Shown: positions 1 through 12,140 of the stretch, one piece after another
Position numbering within the stretch: position 1 is the first letter of the stretch
Layout: each line of letters starts with the position of its first letter
Program-made: the position numbers and the translations under genes
Notes under the pieces: generated by a model
What the model saw: the letters and a program-made list of their open reading frames with translations, nothing else
Databases searched by the model: none
Told to the model about the DNA's origin: nothing
From: Cubamyces lactineus
Taxonomy: Eukaryota; Basidiomycota; Agaricomycetes; Polyporales; Polyporaceae
Assembly: GCA_022376465.1 (NCBI GenBank)
Contig: JACDTU010000001.1
Location: 1,302,001-1,366,000 of the forward strand
DNA length: 64,000 bases
Reading direction: 5' to 3'

Positions 1-694
1 TATACCCCCTACTCTACGTCTGGTACATCGCGTGCGAGCTGTCCGTGCGGGACGGCCATGAGACGGTTTGGGCGGCCGTTTTGAGTTGGATGAGATTGGG
101 AAGCCTGGGATCTGATCAACCGGAAGGCTCCGGAAGGTTGCCCGAGCGTCCACAGAAGCACAGTCGAAGCACTTAAAGGCGCCCGGCACCCTCCCAAAAA
201 GGAGAGGACGGAACAGGCATCGGCGCTGAGTCAGCAGAAAGAGCGCCAAAGAAGCGCAAACAAGGCCAGGTGACGAGCGCCTGCGGCTCGTTTTGTATTC
301 GCCAGTCTCGAGCCTCGAACTGGAACCATCCTCTGCTCTCATCCACCACCATCCTCAGCAACGTCCTTCGCCTCCCTCTCGCCTCCTGTATCATCCGTCC
401 CTCGCCATCCTCGGTTTTGGACCTACGCGCTGTGCCGCGTTTGTGTGTCTGATTGGAGGGGTGTTGGTAGAATCTGTCTCGCACACCTGTACCACTACTT
501 GTAAGACCTGCCATTGCATAGGGCGTCATCCTCGTCTCTATCCTGTATCTGACCAGCCTGTCGCACTCACTGTCGCTGCCCTATCTCCCTGTTCTCGTCG
601 ATACACCACACATCCTGTCATTTTGTCGCGCTCAGAACACGACTTGATTCTCGCATTCATCTCCACCTCTGTCCCCATATTTTGAGTCTCCAAC
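1..694. other. upstream region and leader of the CPSF6-like gene
   Basis: No convincing gene was seen here. From about 300 to the ATG at 695 the + strand is rich in C and T, as is common in basidiomycete promoters and 5' leaders, so this probably holds the promoter and 5' UTR of the RRM gene that follows. The small open frames on both strands lack recognisable domains. Confidence 0.5.
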
Positions 695-2167
695 ATGCCT
701 GACGACGACTTCGATATTTACGGCGAAGATGACGGCTTCAGCACCGTAAAGGTTGAGGTGAGTTCGCTCTCAGACAGCGCGCATATAACCTGGTTCCTGA
801 CGCCTGCCGAAGCCCCATGAGGAGTATCAGGCGCCAGCCGACGAGAAGACGCAAGCCGAAGCAGCCGCCCACTCTCCCGTAGTGGGAGAAAAGCGGCTGC
901 GGGAAGAAGACGAGCATGAACAGCGAGATGCTCAGAACAATCAAAGCATCCCTGGGTTCAAATCCGAGTCTCCTCCCGCCGGTGCACCTGGACAGAATGC
1001 GCAAAACAGCGCATATAACGGGCAGAATGCAAGCGGAGGTACTGGGGGCGGGAACAACGGCCAGTTTGACGCTTTGTACATCGGTGACTTGCAATGGGTC
1101 TGTACTCCACGTTTCTCTAGCCATGTATGCAGTATATCTGAGACTATTCGATGTATCCGTCTGTTTACAGTGGACGACTGATGAGGACCTGAGACAAGTC
1201 GCGCTCAACCTTGGCGTCACGCTCGATCACAAAGACATCACGTTCTCAGAACACAAGGTCAACGGCAAGAGCAAAGGGTAAGCGCTATATCTGGCTCGTC
1301 TCCATGTAAACACCTCTCAACTCTTGCCCAGTATTGCATACGTGGAATGCCACAGTCCTGAAAATGCGACGACCCTCAAGAACTGGTTCGACAACAAGTA
1401 CGTGCCATACCCATTCTGAACTACCCGTGTGTTGACATACACATGTAGCGACTTCCAAAACCGCCGAGCGTCAGTAACGTTCACTAGCTCTGCACAGGGT
1501 AATCCATTCCGTACCCTTCCCAAAGGCGAGTACCCGCTATCTCGAGGACCCGCGCACTCACTGACGCTGAAAAATGACAGAACCCCCTCCACGTGAGCAG
1601 CGACACACAGGCAATAGTGGCGGTATGGCTCGCGGTGGCGGCGGTGGCAGCTTCCGTGGTGGCATGGGTGCCGCTAATATGGGTGTTGCCCCAATGATGA
1701 ATGCCCCCATGCGCGGTGGCGGGATGATGGGCGGTGCTATGCGAGGTGGTATGCCAGGCATGATGGGCAACTTCGGCATGGGCTTTGGCATGGGCGGAGG
1801 ATTCGTGGGGAACGCTATGGGCGGTGGGGCCGGCTTTGGTGGACGCGGGGGCATGATCCCCCAGGGCCCTCGCGGCGGCATGATGGGCAACGGCGGCGGC
1901 GGCTTCGGTGGCGGGCGCGGAGGTATGATGGGCGGCGTGGGTACGGCAGCCTGAGTTTCGCTCTGTATTTTTACGGTTCCGGATGTTGACTCGCGCTTTC
2001 TGTTTGTTGTAGGAATGGGCATGATGCCAATGGCAGGCCGCGGCGGCTTCGGTGGCATGCCAGGCCACTTCAACCCCGCGTTCATGCAAGGCGGTCAGGG
2101 CGGCGGCGGCGGCGGTTCATACGGCCCCGACGGCCCCCGAAAGAGATTCAAGATGGACGACAGTTGA
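695..2167 (+). CDS. RRM protein of the CPSF6/CFIm68 type with Gly/Met-rich tail
   Basis: Likely an RNA-binding subunit of the nuclear pre-mRNA cleavage/polyadenylation machinery. The start at 695 opens a short acidic exon ([14 protein letters not shown]) ending at 757. Further exons carry an acidic, Asn/Gly-rich stretch and then one RRM: RNP2-like ALYIGDLQW, the block [16 protein letters not shown], then KVNGKSKG and [12 protein letters not shown]. The tryptophan pair at the RRM start and the NGKSKG step are typical of CPSF6. After the RRM comes a long Gly/Met/Arg-rich low-complexity region (about 1610-1940 and 2010-2130) and a basic end, KRFKMDDS. About six introns are inferred, including one at 758-821. 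The family is clear; CPSF6 identity rather than another single-RRM protein is inference. It is convergent with the SPT2-like gene. Confidence 0.8.
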
Positions 2168-2772
2168 AGGAGACGGCCGCATGTGCACGGACAAGACGAT
2201 CTACATACGATTATTGTATCATCCTCTTCTCGACGCTACGCTGCCCGGTTCACCTAATCCATCGCCCTACTTCTCTAGCTCCCCGCACACCCCCTTCCCT
2301 ACGTACCTAGTCGCGCTCCGTCACCATCTCTGAATCCTGCTTTCGCGATCTGTCGTCGTTCATGTATTTGTCCCGTAGGATGCATCACACCAACCGCACA
2401 CCACCTAAATCCCAGGCCCATCAGCCAATTGCAATGCTCGTAATGGCGCATACGTCCAATCCAATTCATGGGTGAATATGTTGTTACAGTCCACGGGATA
2501 TACATGTCGTTGTGTATATGATCAAAGTAGTGCAAGTCTTCTACAGTATAGTTGCAGGTTGTATGCTGTGTGCGTGGGTACTGAGCCGGGAAATCAAGAA
2601 CGGAGCAAGAACAGCGTGCGACGGAAAGGCGAGAAAGCGAGAATACAGGATGCGTGGAGAAGGGAGAATGCATAATGGATAACATATCGTCGACGTCAAA
2701 AGTCCCATAAAATCAGCACCACACCGGATGAGCTCATGAGGTACCCACGGAATGTGCATCGTGTCGTGTCGC
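2168..2772. other. convergent 3' region
   Basis: This lies between the stop codons of the RRM gene (+) and the SPT2-like gene (-). It should hold both 3' UTRs. No RNA gene or repeat was recognised. Confidence 0.5.
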
Positions 2773-4256
2773 TCAGTAATTGCCGCGCTTCTCCTTCTCC
2801 TTCTTCCGGCGACGCTTCTCTTCCTCGTGACGGCGCTCCTCCTCCATGGCAATCTCGTCCTCCTTTTTCGCGATACGCATACTGCGAGGGAAACAGTCAT
2901 GAGTGGTGAGGAAGCATGCGGCAGACAGACGACTGACCTCCTCAGCTCCTCCCTCTCGACATCGAAGGCACCGGCTTCCATATCCTCGTCGTCGCTGAAG
3001 ACATCGCGCTGGATGTACGAATTGCGGTCCTTGCCGAACAGCTTCCAGATCTCGCTGCTGATGTCATTGTGCGAGGAGGCGGTAGGGGCAGGACGGCGCT
3101 TCACGGGAGGCGGGGAGATGCTAGAGGATGGCGAACGCGGCCGCTTCTTCACGGGCTGTTTGCTTGCCGAAGCAGCTACCTTGGAAGGCGCGGGAACAGA
3201 CGTGCGAGAGGCGCTAGGTGCGGACCTAGCGCCAGAAGAAGCGGACATGGATTTGCCACTCGAAACCGCCTTTGAAGTACTCGCCGTCTTCGCAGGTGCA
3301 CTGGTGCTCGGCTTGGCGGTAGGAGGTGTGGCTTTCGAGGTATGTTGAGACTTGGGAACAGCAGGCGACACGGTGTGAGGGGAGGCGGAGCCGCTGGCAG
3401 CCTTGGATTGGCTGGTGGAGGGGCCTGCGACTGCCGGGGTGTTGGCACGAGAGGTGGATGTGGACGTGGCCGTTACTGAAGGCTTCTTCGGAGCCTCCTT
3501 CTTCGCCTTTCCGAACCAATCATTGAACTCCCGAGCTTGCTCCCCGTCGAGGACCTTGCCCTGCCGGGCCTTCTCCCTATCCCGCATGATCTCGTCGATA
3601 GTGCGTGTGTCTCGTTTGTTCGTGTTGAGCTTGATGAGCTTGACAGGCTCCGAGGCCAGGCGCTCCTTGATCGATTGGGCCTTTCCAGGGGAGGTCTGTG
3701 ACGAAGAGCCCCCCAACGTCGTCGTGATGTCGACCGCACCGCCTGGCAGCTTCCTCCCGGCCTTGCTGTAGCCTCCCCCAGTCGTCGACCGCTTCGAGGA
3801 CGTGCTGCGGCCTCCACGCAACTCCGCCTCCAAGCGCCGTCTGCGCTTCTCCTCACGCGTGAGAGCGAACGAACCGCCCTCCTCGTCGTCAGACGATGAG
3901 GACTGTCTCCGTCTTGCAGCACCAGACACCGGGTAGCCGTTGCCATCCGTACGAGCCTTCTTCGGACCATATCGCAGGGCATCTCGCTGTTCGTCCTCTC
4001 TACGTTGTATCTCGCGTTCCTTTGCTCGCCGTTCTTCTTCCTGCCGTTTCCGACGCTCTTCGTCTCGTTTCTGCTCCTCTAGCCGCTTGAGACGCAGCTT
4101 GGCCTCCAACTCTCGTTCTCGGCGTTCCTTCTCTTCCTGCTCCTTGCGCTTCTGGGCCGTCCTACGCTCCCGCTCGGCCAGAGCAGATTGAACAGCCTGC
4201 TCTTGTTGTCGTGTTTGTGTGGCGCTGAGCGCCATGAGGGCAGCGAAGTTGGACAT
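2773..4256 (-). CDS. SPT2-like chromatin protein
   Basis: Probable SPT2 family histone-binding protein, which acts in transcription elongation and chromatin maintenance. The N-terminus MSNFAALMALSATQTRQQ matches the usual SPT2 opening. It is followed by a long highly charged helix rich in Glu, Arg and Lys (about residues 20-110), then a disordered Ser/Thr/Pro/Ala-rich middle. The C-terminal SPT2 domain holds ISSEIWKLFGKDRNSYIQRD and DDEDMEAGAFDVEREELR. A short final exon, read through an intron near 2880-2940, encodes a Lys/Arg/Glu-rich end (MRIAKKEDEIAMEEERR) stopping at 2773. I chose the ATG at 4256 rather than the in-frame ATG at 4274 because 4256 matches the family start. Length of about 500 residues fits fungal members. 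Confidence 0.85.
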
Positions 4257-5073
4257 GTTGGTGGTCAAAATCAAGAGCTAAAGCACACTCTAGTCCGTCG
4301 TCTTCTTTGTCTAAGGCTGATGAGATGCAAGGAGAAGGGAAACGAGTGGCGGAGCAGGGAAGGGCGATGTATGAGGAGAGGTCGGGACTATAAGCCATCG
4401 GGCGTCTACTGTGGCCTTCTTGCAACGAGTACTGTTTGGCTCTATTTGGGCACTGCCACAGCCCTTCGGCCTTATTTCAAGGATCTACGACACACACGCT
4501 GCTTTCGCAATTGCTCTGTCTCCAATACATAAGTACGCTTATATCAAGTTCTTCTTGAAAAGCTGATACCCTATGACAGCACACTGAGTACACACCTGGG
4601 CCTCATCCTCGCCAGATAGTTTAAGGGAATCAGATATCCAACTAATGGCTTACCAGTGCGCTTCCAGCTACCCTCGGACCATGTTCGTGTCGCGTGAACA
4701 TGGTGTCGAATACAGAATAGTCAGAACAAGTACCAGAGACTGTGCATCCATACGACTATCAGTCTACTCTGGGCTGCAACACGTCAGAGGCCGGAAGCAA
4801 ATAGGCCGATTGTGCCTTTCAAGTTGCTGCGGAAGACCAGAGGCGCAGCCGCAGTGAGTCGCCTGCGATCACATTGCATACCACACCAAGCTCACCAGGG
4901 TGTACAGATTAGCTTGCCTGAAGCTACCTTGACATGGTTTGACGTCGTGCGAAGGCATCCACTACTACGCCGCATAGCATGAGCGTCAGTCACGTATAGC
5001 TTAAGAACCTCTATCGCTCCCTTCATCCGCCTGGTCAACATTCCTCCTCGGCCCCTGGCAATCGCCCAACGAG
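4257..5073. other. intergenic region, no gene seen
   Basis: This is the divergent spacer between the SPT2-like gene (-) and the first FAD oxidase (+). It should carry both promoters. Short frames here have no domain features. Confidence 0.5.
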
Positions 5074-7121
5074 ATGATGATGTTCTTGCTGTCCTCGTTG
5101 CTGATCGCATGTCTTGCCGGCTTTCTGCCTTCCGCAAGGGCTGGTCAAGATTGTCGCTGTACCTATGGCGAGACGTGTTGGCCCTCTCCGGGCGAATTCC
5201 ATCGCCTAGAGCAGCAACTCTCGCAACCTCTCATATACCCGTCGCCTTATGCCAGACCTTGCTACGTCAATGCGACAGCACCTGCGTGCACGGCCGTGAT
5301 GAACGGCTGGAACGATGGAAATTGGCGCGCCAGCCAGCCAGGAGCTATGCAGTCCCCCAATCTCGAGACGTACACCTTCGCAGACGGCAAAGTTGATGCA
5401 TGCTACCTCGAAGCCTCACTTGGAACGCCATGCCACCAGGGCAGTGTCTCTGTTGCCGGAGTCGACGCACGCACTGTGGATGACATACAAGCTGCTATCG
5501 CGTTTGCATCGAGACACAATCTCCGATTGGTCATCAAGAACACCGGGTATGTTCTCGGCGCAGCCCTCATTCGAATGGTATTGTTGATGTTGTTGATGTA
5601 ACATAGCCATGACTATCTTGGCCGGAGCGATGGTCGAGGCTCCTTCTCTGTATGGACGCATAATCTGAAGAACATCACTGTGCATCCAACCTTCCGTCCG
5701 TCCGGTGGGCCTCACGACGATACCTATGAATTCGGTACATCGGTTCATGTATCCATGATTTAACGCATTCATTAACCGACGTACAGCTATGACTCTCGGG
5801 GCTGGAGTACAATGGCATGAAGCGTATGCTGCTGCCAACGCATCTGGACGCACCATTGTAGGCGGCGTATCCTACGGTGGCTCAGTAGGTGGGGCTGGTG
5901 GCTGGCTTCTCGGAGGGGGGCACAGCGCACTATCCCCCACGTATGGATTAGGTGTGTAGCCCGTTACCTGCTTTAGTCTTCTACGTCCTTACCGTCAAGC
6001 CGCCTATACAAAGGTGTCGACAATGTTCTAGAGATCTCCTTAGTCACCTCAACTGGTGCTCACATCATCGCCAACGAGTACCAACATGCCGATCTATTCT
6101 GGGCGCTCCGTGGAGGTGGAGGCGGCACGTTCGGTGTGGTTACGTCGGTCATCTATCGCACACATGCGACTACACCAGTCATTGCAGCCATCCTCATCGC
6201 GTCCGCTCAGGGCTCACAATCAAATCCGACTTTGCGGAAGGCCTTCACCGAGCTGGTACGCATCACCCCTAACTTGACTGACTCCGGCTGGGGCGGATAT
6301 ACACTCTTTGAAACCGCAAATGGTACCACTACGTTCTTGATCACCTACGTCGCCCCGAACGTCTCGTGGGCACAGGCCAATGCCACTATCAACCCATACT
6401 TTGAGCTTGTGCAAGCGCTTGCGTCGAAATCAAGCGGTCAAAACGCCCTCACCGTCCTGACTTCGCTTACCCAACCGTTCTCATCCTTCTATAACTGGTA
6501 TACAACAACCATTCCCACGGTTGGCGAAGCGGGTGCCAATACCGAGATTGGGTCCTGGCTACTCCCTCGAAACACCTTGGAGAATGAGCACGAACATGTA
6601 GCGCAAGAGTTGCTCAATCTGCCCGGCGTGAATTACTAGTGCGTCCTGTGCTGACTCGTTCGTCGGAGATGGGAGCTCACTAGTTCGCAGTCTCGTTGCC
6701 GGAGGGGCCGTGTCTCGCGTTGATCCTTCGAGGACTGGACTCAACCCGGCATGGCGCCAAGCCAACGCTCACGTTGTTGTAGGCACGACATGGTCCGATG
6801 GGGCAACCTCCGCCGAGATCGACCAGAAGCGAGGTGTGCTGCGAACGAACACCGCAAGACTGCGCGCGCTGGCACCGCAATCCGGGGCTTACTTCAATGA
6901 AGTGCGTATTCCGCGATCGGCATATACGAGCTGTCGTACCCTGATCGCGAGCATGAACACAGGCGTCCTTGTACGAACCAAACCCCCAAGAGACGTTCTT
7001 CGGCTCCCACTACAACGGCCTGAAGGCAATCAAGAAAGTCTACGATCCGCTCGACTTGTTTGTGGTGACGGAAGGCGTGGGGTCGGATGAATGGACGTCA
7101 GACTTGAGGTGTCGTGTATAG
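5074..7121 (+). CDS. secreted FAD-linked oxidase 1 (isoamyl alcohol oxidase / AA7-like)
   Basis: Predicted secreted flavoprotein of the VAO/BBE superfamily. It opens with a signal peptide (MMMFLLSSLLIACLAG to a PSARAG cleavage region). The Cys-rich start CRCTYGETCWPS and the RPCY element are typical of isoamyl-alcohol-oxidase-like proteins. The FAD_binding_4 domain follows, with IKNTGHDYLGRSDGRGSF; its His is the likely covalent FAD attachment site. Next come [18 protein letters not shown] and the block [22 protein letters not shown] domain ends with [16 protein letters not shown] and a stop at 7119-7121. The Cys that gives bicovalent FAD in BBE enzymes is not seen in the GG(V)SYGGSVG segment. 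Several short introns are inferred, for example 5547-5606 splitting the Gly of NTGHDY. The substrate cannot be told; alcohol or carbohydrate oxidation is a family-level guess. It is a tandem paralog of the next gene. Confidence 0.85.
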
Positions 7122-7678
7122 ACGAAACTTCCTTGAAATGAGGACTACCGGTTCCCTTCTATTTATGCAGCTTCGGAGGACGATGTGGCATGCGAACGTT
7201 CCGAAGGTCACCATGCGAATGAGTCATCCAAAGTACGCAGGTCCCTCCGCAGGCGTTCCGCGCTCGCCCTTTGACGGGGAACCTGCTCACAATGCGAATG
7301 ACGCCGTCGGTGGGTGCTCGGCATAACACTGCTCACCGGGCATGTGGCCAAACGCATCGTACTCAACGCTTCCAACCTAAACGAAAATTGCGGTGCAAAG
7401 CGACACAAGCCTGTCGGCACCGAGGCCTGAAGACACGCGCTTGTACCCACGCGGATTTCCGCTGTGCGCAGTGAGTGTCCGATGATGTTGCATGGGTATG
7501 TCTATTGGCTAACGTTCGTAGTTCTCTTGTGATGCGTATAGTCCACCTCGGCGTCAATGACTCCATGGATCGTAGTCTCTCAGGCGCCATCCGCATCGTA
7601 TAAAAGGAGGGACCAGTGGTGAGGGCCACTGTCAACGGATCTCACAACTCAGATATCTTCTCTCCTCATCCTCTCGCA
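7122..7678. other. spacer between the tandem FAD oxidase genes
   Basis: No gene was seen. The right part is the promoter and 5' leader of the second FAD oxidase and contains a clear TATA box (separate entry). Confidence 0.6.
7599..7605 (+). promoter_or_regulatory. TATA box of FAD oxidase 2
   Basis: TATAAAA followed by GGAGGG lies 74 nt before the last base upstream of the ATG at 7679, a normal position for a fungal core promoter. Confidence 0.6.
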
Positions 7679-9770
7679 ATGCTCTTGAAAGCAACTCCTA
7701 TCACCCTCGCCTTTGGCGTACTCCACGCGGTCCGCGCCGCCTCAGGGCAAAACACGACGTCGTGCCGATGCCTCTACGGCCAGTCGTGCTGGCCCTCGCA
7801 GGACGACTTTGCTCAGCTTGCCTCGCAAGTCTCTCAGCCTCTGGTCACCCCGTCCCCGCCCGCCAAGCCCTGCTATGTCGACTCGCAGTCTGCGGATTGT
7901 GCAGCGGTTCACAACGGATGGCTCGACGGCAACTGGCGTGCGGACCAGCCCGGGGCCATGGAGGCTTCCAACTTCGAGACATACATCTTCCCGAACGGAA
8001 CCATCGAGGCGTGCTACCTGAACACCACCCTCGGCGTCCCGTGTGGTCAGGGCAGCGTCTCCCCCATCGGCGTCGATGCGCGTACCATAGAAGACGTGCA
8101 GGCCGCCGTCAAGTTCGCCGCGGATCATAACCTCCGCTTGGCTGTGAAGAATACTGGGTGAGTTCCACATATCGCCGCCCAAGTTATGCGCGGCACCTGA
8201 CCGCACGGTTCCAGTCACGACTACTTCGGACGTAGCAATGGGCGGGGCACATTCATGCTTTGGACTCACAACATGAAGAACACGACGGTCCACCCAACAT
8301 TCCGTCCTGCCGGCGCCCCAGACAATGTGACATATGAGTATGGTGAGCGTGCATTGGATTTCAGACTGAACGACGTGCTCAAATCGTTGCCCAGCCCTGA
8401 CTATCGGTGCTGGGGTACAGTGGCTCGGCACGTATGAGGCCGCTAATGCAGCTGGCCGTATGTTGCCTGGTGGTATTGGGCCTGGTGGTTCAGTCGGTGC
8501 TGCGGGTGGATGGCTGCAGGGTGGTGGCCACAGCGCGCTCTCCCCGTCATACGGGCTAGGTGACGTACCTATGCTCTGTAACGATTATTGTCCTCGAGAC
8601 TGATGCCAGATGATCTCCATAGGTGTTGACAACGTACTCGAGTTCACCGTGGTCACTTCCTCCGGCGAGAACATCACTGCCAACGCGTACCAGAACTCCG
8701 ACTTGTTCTGGGCTCTCCGAGGCGGCGGTGGCGGAACGTACGGCGTCGCCACCTCTGTGACCTACCGTACCCAGCCTTCCGCCCCTCTAGTCGTTTTCAC
8801 CTTCACATCTGTCGCCAGCGACGCCCAGTCCAACCCCGCCATCCGGCAGGCCGTCTCCGGACTCGTGCAGAACACGTCCACCCTCACCGACGCCGGGTGG
8901 GGCGGGTACACCACCGTAACGCCGGTCAACGGGAGCATCGTCCACTGGGTCAACCTCGTCCTCCCCAACGCCACGATCGCACAGGCGAACGCGACGATCG
9001 GGCCCTACTTCTCCTTCATTCAGGAGCTCGCGGCGGGCTCCGGCGGCTCGTTCGTCGTCCAGAACGCGTCCATGGAGGCGTACCCGTCGTTCTTCGCGTG
9101 GTACGAGCCTACGTTCGCGAACGCGCAGGGCGAGGTCGGCGCGAACAACCTGATCGGCTCGTGGCTCCTCCCGCGTGACGTCCTCGAGAACGATTTCGAG
9201 GACGTGACGGACACGCTCCTCGGCATGCCCAACGGCGCGCAGTACCTGTACGTCTGACGCTCTAAAAGTCCGCTCGCTGAGCCAAGCCAAGCACCGTAAC
9301 TGACATTTACCGCTCTACTACAGTATGGTCGCGGGGGGCGCCGTCTCCGCCGTCGACCCGGACTCCGTAGGGCTCAACCCTGCCTGGCGCAAGGCCGGGG
9401 TGCACGTCACTCTCATCGGGACTTGGCCCGAGGGCGCGACCGCCGCCGAGATCGACGAGGTGCAGGCCGCAGTGAACGCGAGCAACGCGCAGCTGCGTGC
9501 GCTCGCCCCGGATTCCGGTGCTTACTTCAACGAGGTGCGTCAATATTAATACAATTTTTTTTCTAGACAGAGAGCGCGGCGGGGCTGATGAGAGCGCATT
9601 GTGCGGTGCAGGCGTCGCTGCAGGGAGCGAACTTCAAGCAGGCGTTCTTCGGCTCGCACTACAACCAGCTGAAGTCGATCAAGGCGACGTACGACCCTCT
9701 CGATTTGTTCGTCGTGACCGAGGGCGTGGGGTCGGATGACTGGGACGCCCAGCTGAACTGCCGTCTTTGA
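7679..9770 (+). CDS. secreted FAD-linked oxidase 2 (isoamyl alcohol oxidase / AA7-like)
   Basis: Close paralog of the gene at 5074-7121 with the same domain order and matching intron positions. A signal peptide ([20 protein letters not shown]) precedes [12 protein letters not shown] and KPCY. The FAD domain shows [18 protein letters not shown], with the Gly-His junction split by an intron from about 8159 to the acceptor before [24 protein letters not shown] and [18 protein letters not shown] follow, then a BBE domain ending [16 protein letters not shown]. The position of the second FAD-linking Cys of BBE enzymes reads [10 protein letters not shown] here, so only the His linkage is likely. Many NxT/S sites fit secretion. 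Codon use is strongly GC-rich in the 3' half (about 8900-9500), unlike the first copy. Confidence 0.87.
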
Positions 9771-10162
9771 ACATTTGATCGTCGGACTGCCTCCTCTTAG
9801 ACTAGTTGACTCTCCTTTGGTTCCTTTGATGTTCCAGTATTCAATGGACTTACAGTGACAAATCGTTTCTGCACATACATGCTGCAGATATCCACAATAT
9901 CCTTGCGTTTATGGGTTGAGCGATATCATAGCCTTCGAACACGGACAGGTACGCTGCTAGTATTCCATCTAATCCTGAGTGAGAAACCGAGGCGGATATC
10001 GCTACGTGTGAGGGGGAATACATGGCTATAGTGGTCTGAGATATACTGCTCTTTTGCTCGTCTCGCATCTAATCGTCCGCTCGTGAATTTTCGTGTCGTA
10101 TCAATGGTCGTGAACCACTCGTCTCCTCATCACATCACCTCAACCCCTCTCTGACTCATACC
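9771..10162. other. convergent 3' region
   Basis: This lies between the FAD oxidase 2 stop (+) and the MFS transporter stop (-). Nothing besides 3' UTR sequence was recognised. Confidence 0.5.
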
Positions 10163-12140
10163 TCACGACTCCTCCGCCTCCGCCTCATCCTCGTCCGACA
10201 TCGTCTTGTTCGGGAGGAACGTGCCTACCCACAGCGCGAAGCATACAAGCGCACCGAGCGCGTAGTACACAAAGAACCCACCCATGTAGTGGTGCTGCTC
10301 GTCGATCGAGAGCGCAAAGAGCGAGTTCGCAGTCGCCGGCCCGACGGTGCGCATGATCGACACGACCATCTGCGCCAGGCCGTTCACCGACCCTAGCGAC
10401 GCCTTGTTCGGCGCCGACGCGGTGATGAAGATGAACACGCAGCCTATGCGACCACGTCGTCAGCAAATCGCTAGATGTGTAAAGGCAGGGGAGGGGACTG
10501 ACCATAGGAGAAGTTGACAATGATGCTGAGCAGCGCCTGGCCGAGGACGAGCGCCCAGACGGTGGACGACAAGCCCTCGAGCCTCGCGAGCTCGTTGATC
10601 ACCGGGAAGAGCGCAAATACGGGCAGCGTGCTCGCGACGCCCGCCATGAACACACGCTTCGTCCCGAACCGGTCATGCACGCGTCCAAACAGGAAGATCT
10701 GCACGAGCCCGTTCGTGATGCCGTACAGCGACAGGATGAGGCCGATCGTCTGCGGCTCGAGCCCGAGCCCGCCGAGCCTGATGGGCGTCGAGTAGAACAC
10801 GGGTTGGATCGCGCGCATCGTGATGTCGACGATTGCGAGGAAGGCGTAGTTGCCTGCAGCGATGATGACGCGCGGGACGAGCAGCCGGCGCAAGGGGAGC
10901 GGCCGCTCACTGTCATCGATGTCGAGGGATTTGGAGGTACGCTCGGAAGATGCTGCCTTGGGGGAGAGGCGGAGGAGCTGGCGAATAGACAGGGGGTTGC
11001 GTACCGTCTGGACAATACAAGCAGACAGGTGGGTCAAGGATAAGACGATGTGGGGAAAAGGTGCTGGATCTGCGTACCTCTTTGAGGAAGAACAGAGTGA
11101 CGAAGCAAGCGATGGCTGAGAATGTTGCAGGGATGGCACAAGCAAGGAAATAAGGATACAGTTTGAAGAACTCAGAGTGTCCGAATACGTTAGGGAAGCG
11201 CTCCGCGGGGCGCGACAAGGAACCGCCTATGATAGGGCTGATCACGAAGTCGAAGTGAGCCACATGCGCATATATGGACCGAGATGTTGAACCCAAGCTT
11301 ACCCCAGAGTTGCACCTGTTGACCATGCGATTGGCATAAACGCATACGCCTGAGCGATATTCGATGGGTCCGTGATTTCCGCCAGCATACTCTTCATGAC
11401 GCCAATGTTGCCGTTCAGCGCGCCGTTGAGACTACGACTATAGAACAGTCAATTGCCGTAAGCTACGGATCTTGTCGCATGACATACCTGATGACGGCCC
11501 CCCAAAATGTGCGGGACAGCCCGAAGCAATACATAGACACGGAGAGACCCAGTAAACCGGTCATGATGACTGGCTTACGTCCTATGTGGTCTGAGACGCG
11601 ACTCCAGTGCAGGACCGTGACGGCCTGCGTCGCAAAGAAGATAGATTGCTATTCAAACAGAATGCACGTAAGCGACTGTATAGCGGAAGATTTCAGGACG
11701 CCGCAGTGGGCCTCGCGAGCGGTTCTGCCTTCCACAGACAAGGCGACATTCTTGGGCGGTCCTTCTCACAGAGCCGACAGAATCCCGCGATGGCAATTTG
11801 ACGAAGGCGTTCACGCGAAGATAAGCAATAGCATTACGTACCATGAGACCAACATAGTATCCTACCCGCGTCTCGTCTCCATGAGTAATCCCAATGTTCC
11901 GAATGAGCTGTAAACATATTTGAGCGGCAGCTCGAGAAGACGCGTCGATGTGATACTCACCTCTGGAGCAAAGGGATAGATGACCTGACTCGTGAGGGGT
12001 TCTGCGAGTTGCAGAATGAGGAGAATGGAGAACTGTCCCCAGGGGATGGGGTTGTGTTTCCTTTTGTGATGCCCTTGCCCTTGGTTTTCTGAACGGAGCA
12101 GGGGGGTCTCCTCGTCGACCTCGGCGTGTCGTGCAGTCAT
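10163..12140 (-). CDS. MFS transporter, DHA1-like, 12 TM
   Basis: Major facilitator protein of the fungal family related to plant ZIFL and bacterial TetA transporters. The ATG at 12140 starts MTARHAEVDEETPLLRSE, an acidic cytosolic N-terminus. TM1 follows (PWGQFSILLILQLAEPLTSQ), a strong match to this family. The loop 2-3 motif reads WSRVSDHIGRKPVI, and a later conserved block reads SLNGALNGNIGVMKSMLAEI. The C-terminal half keeps MRTVGPATANSLFALS and ends in an acidic EDEAEAEES tail. Many short introns split the N-terminal half. The substrate is not predictable; export of small molecules or metal-chelate transport are the family options. It is transcribed away from the gene at 13182 and has no partner in an evident cluster. 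Confidence 0.87.

Noticed and set aside
4257..4274. six-residue upstream start of the SPT2-like gene (ATG at 4274)
   Set aside because: The ATG at 4256 matches the conserved family N-terminus.
8787..9290. 167-codon minus-strand frame
   Set aside because: It is opposite the conserved second FAD oxidase exon; charged low-complexity shadow.
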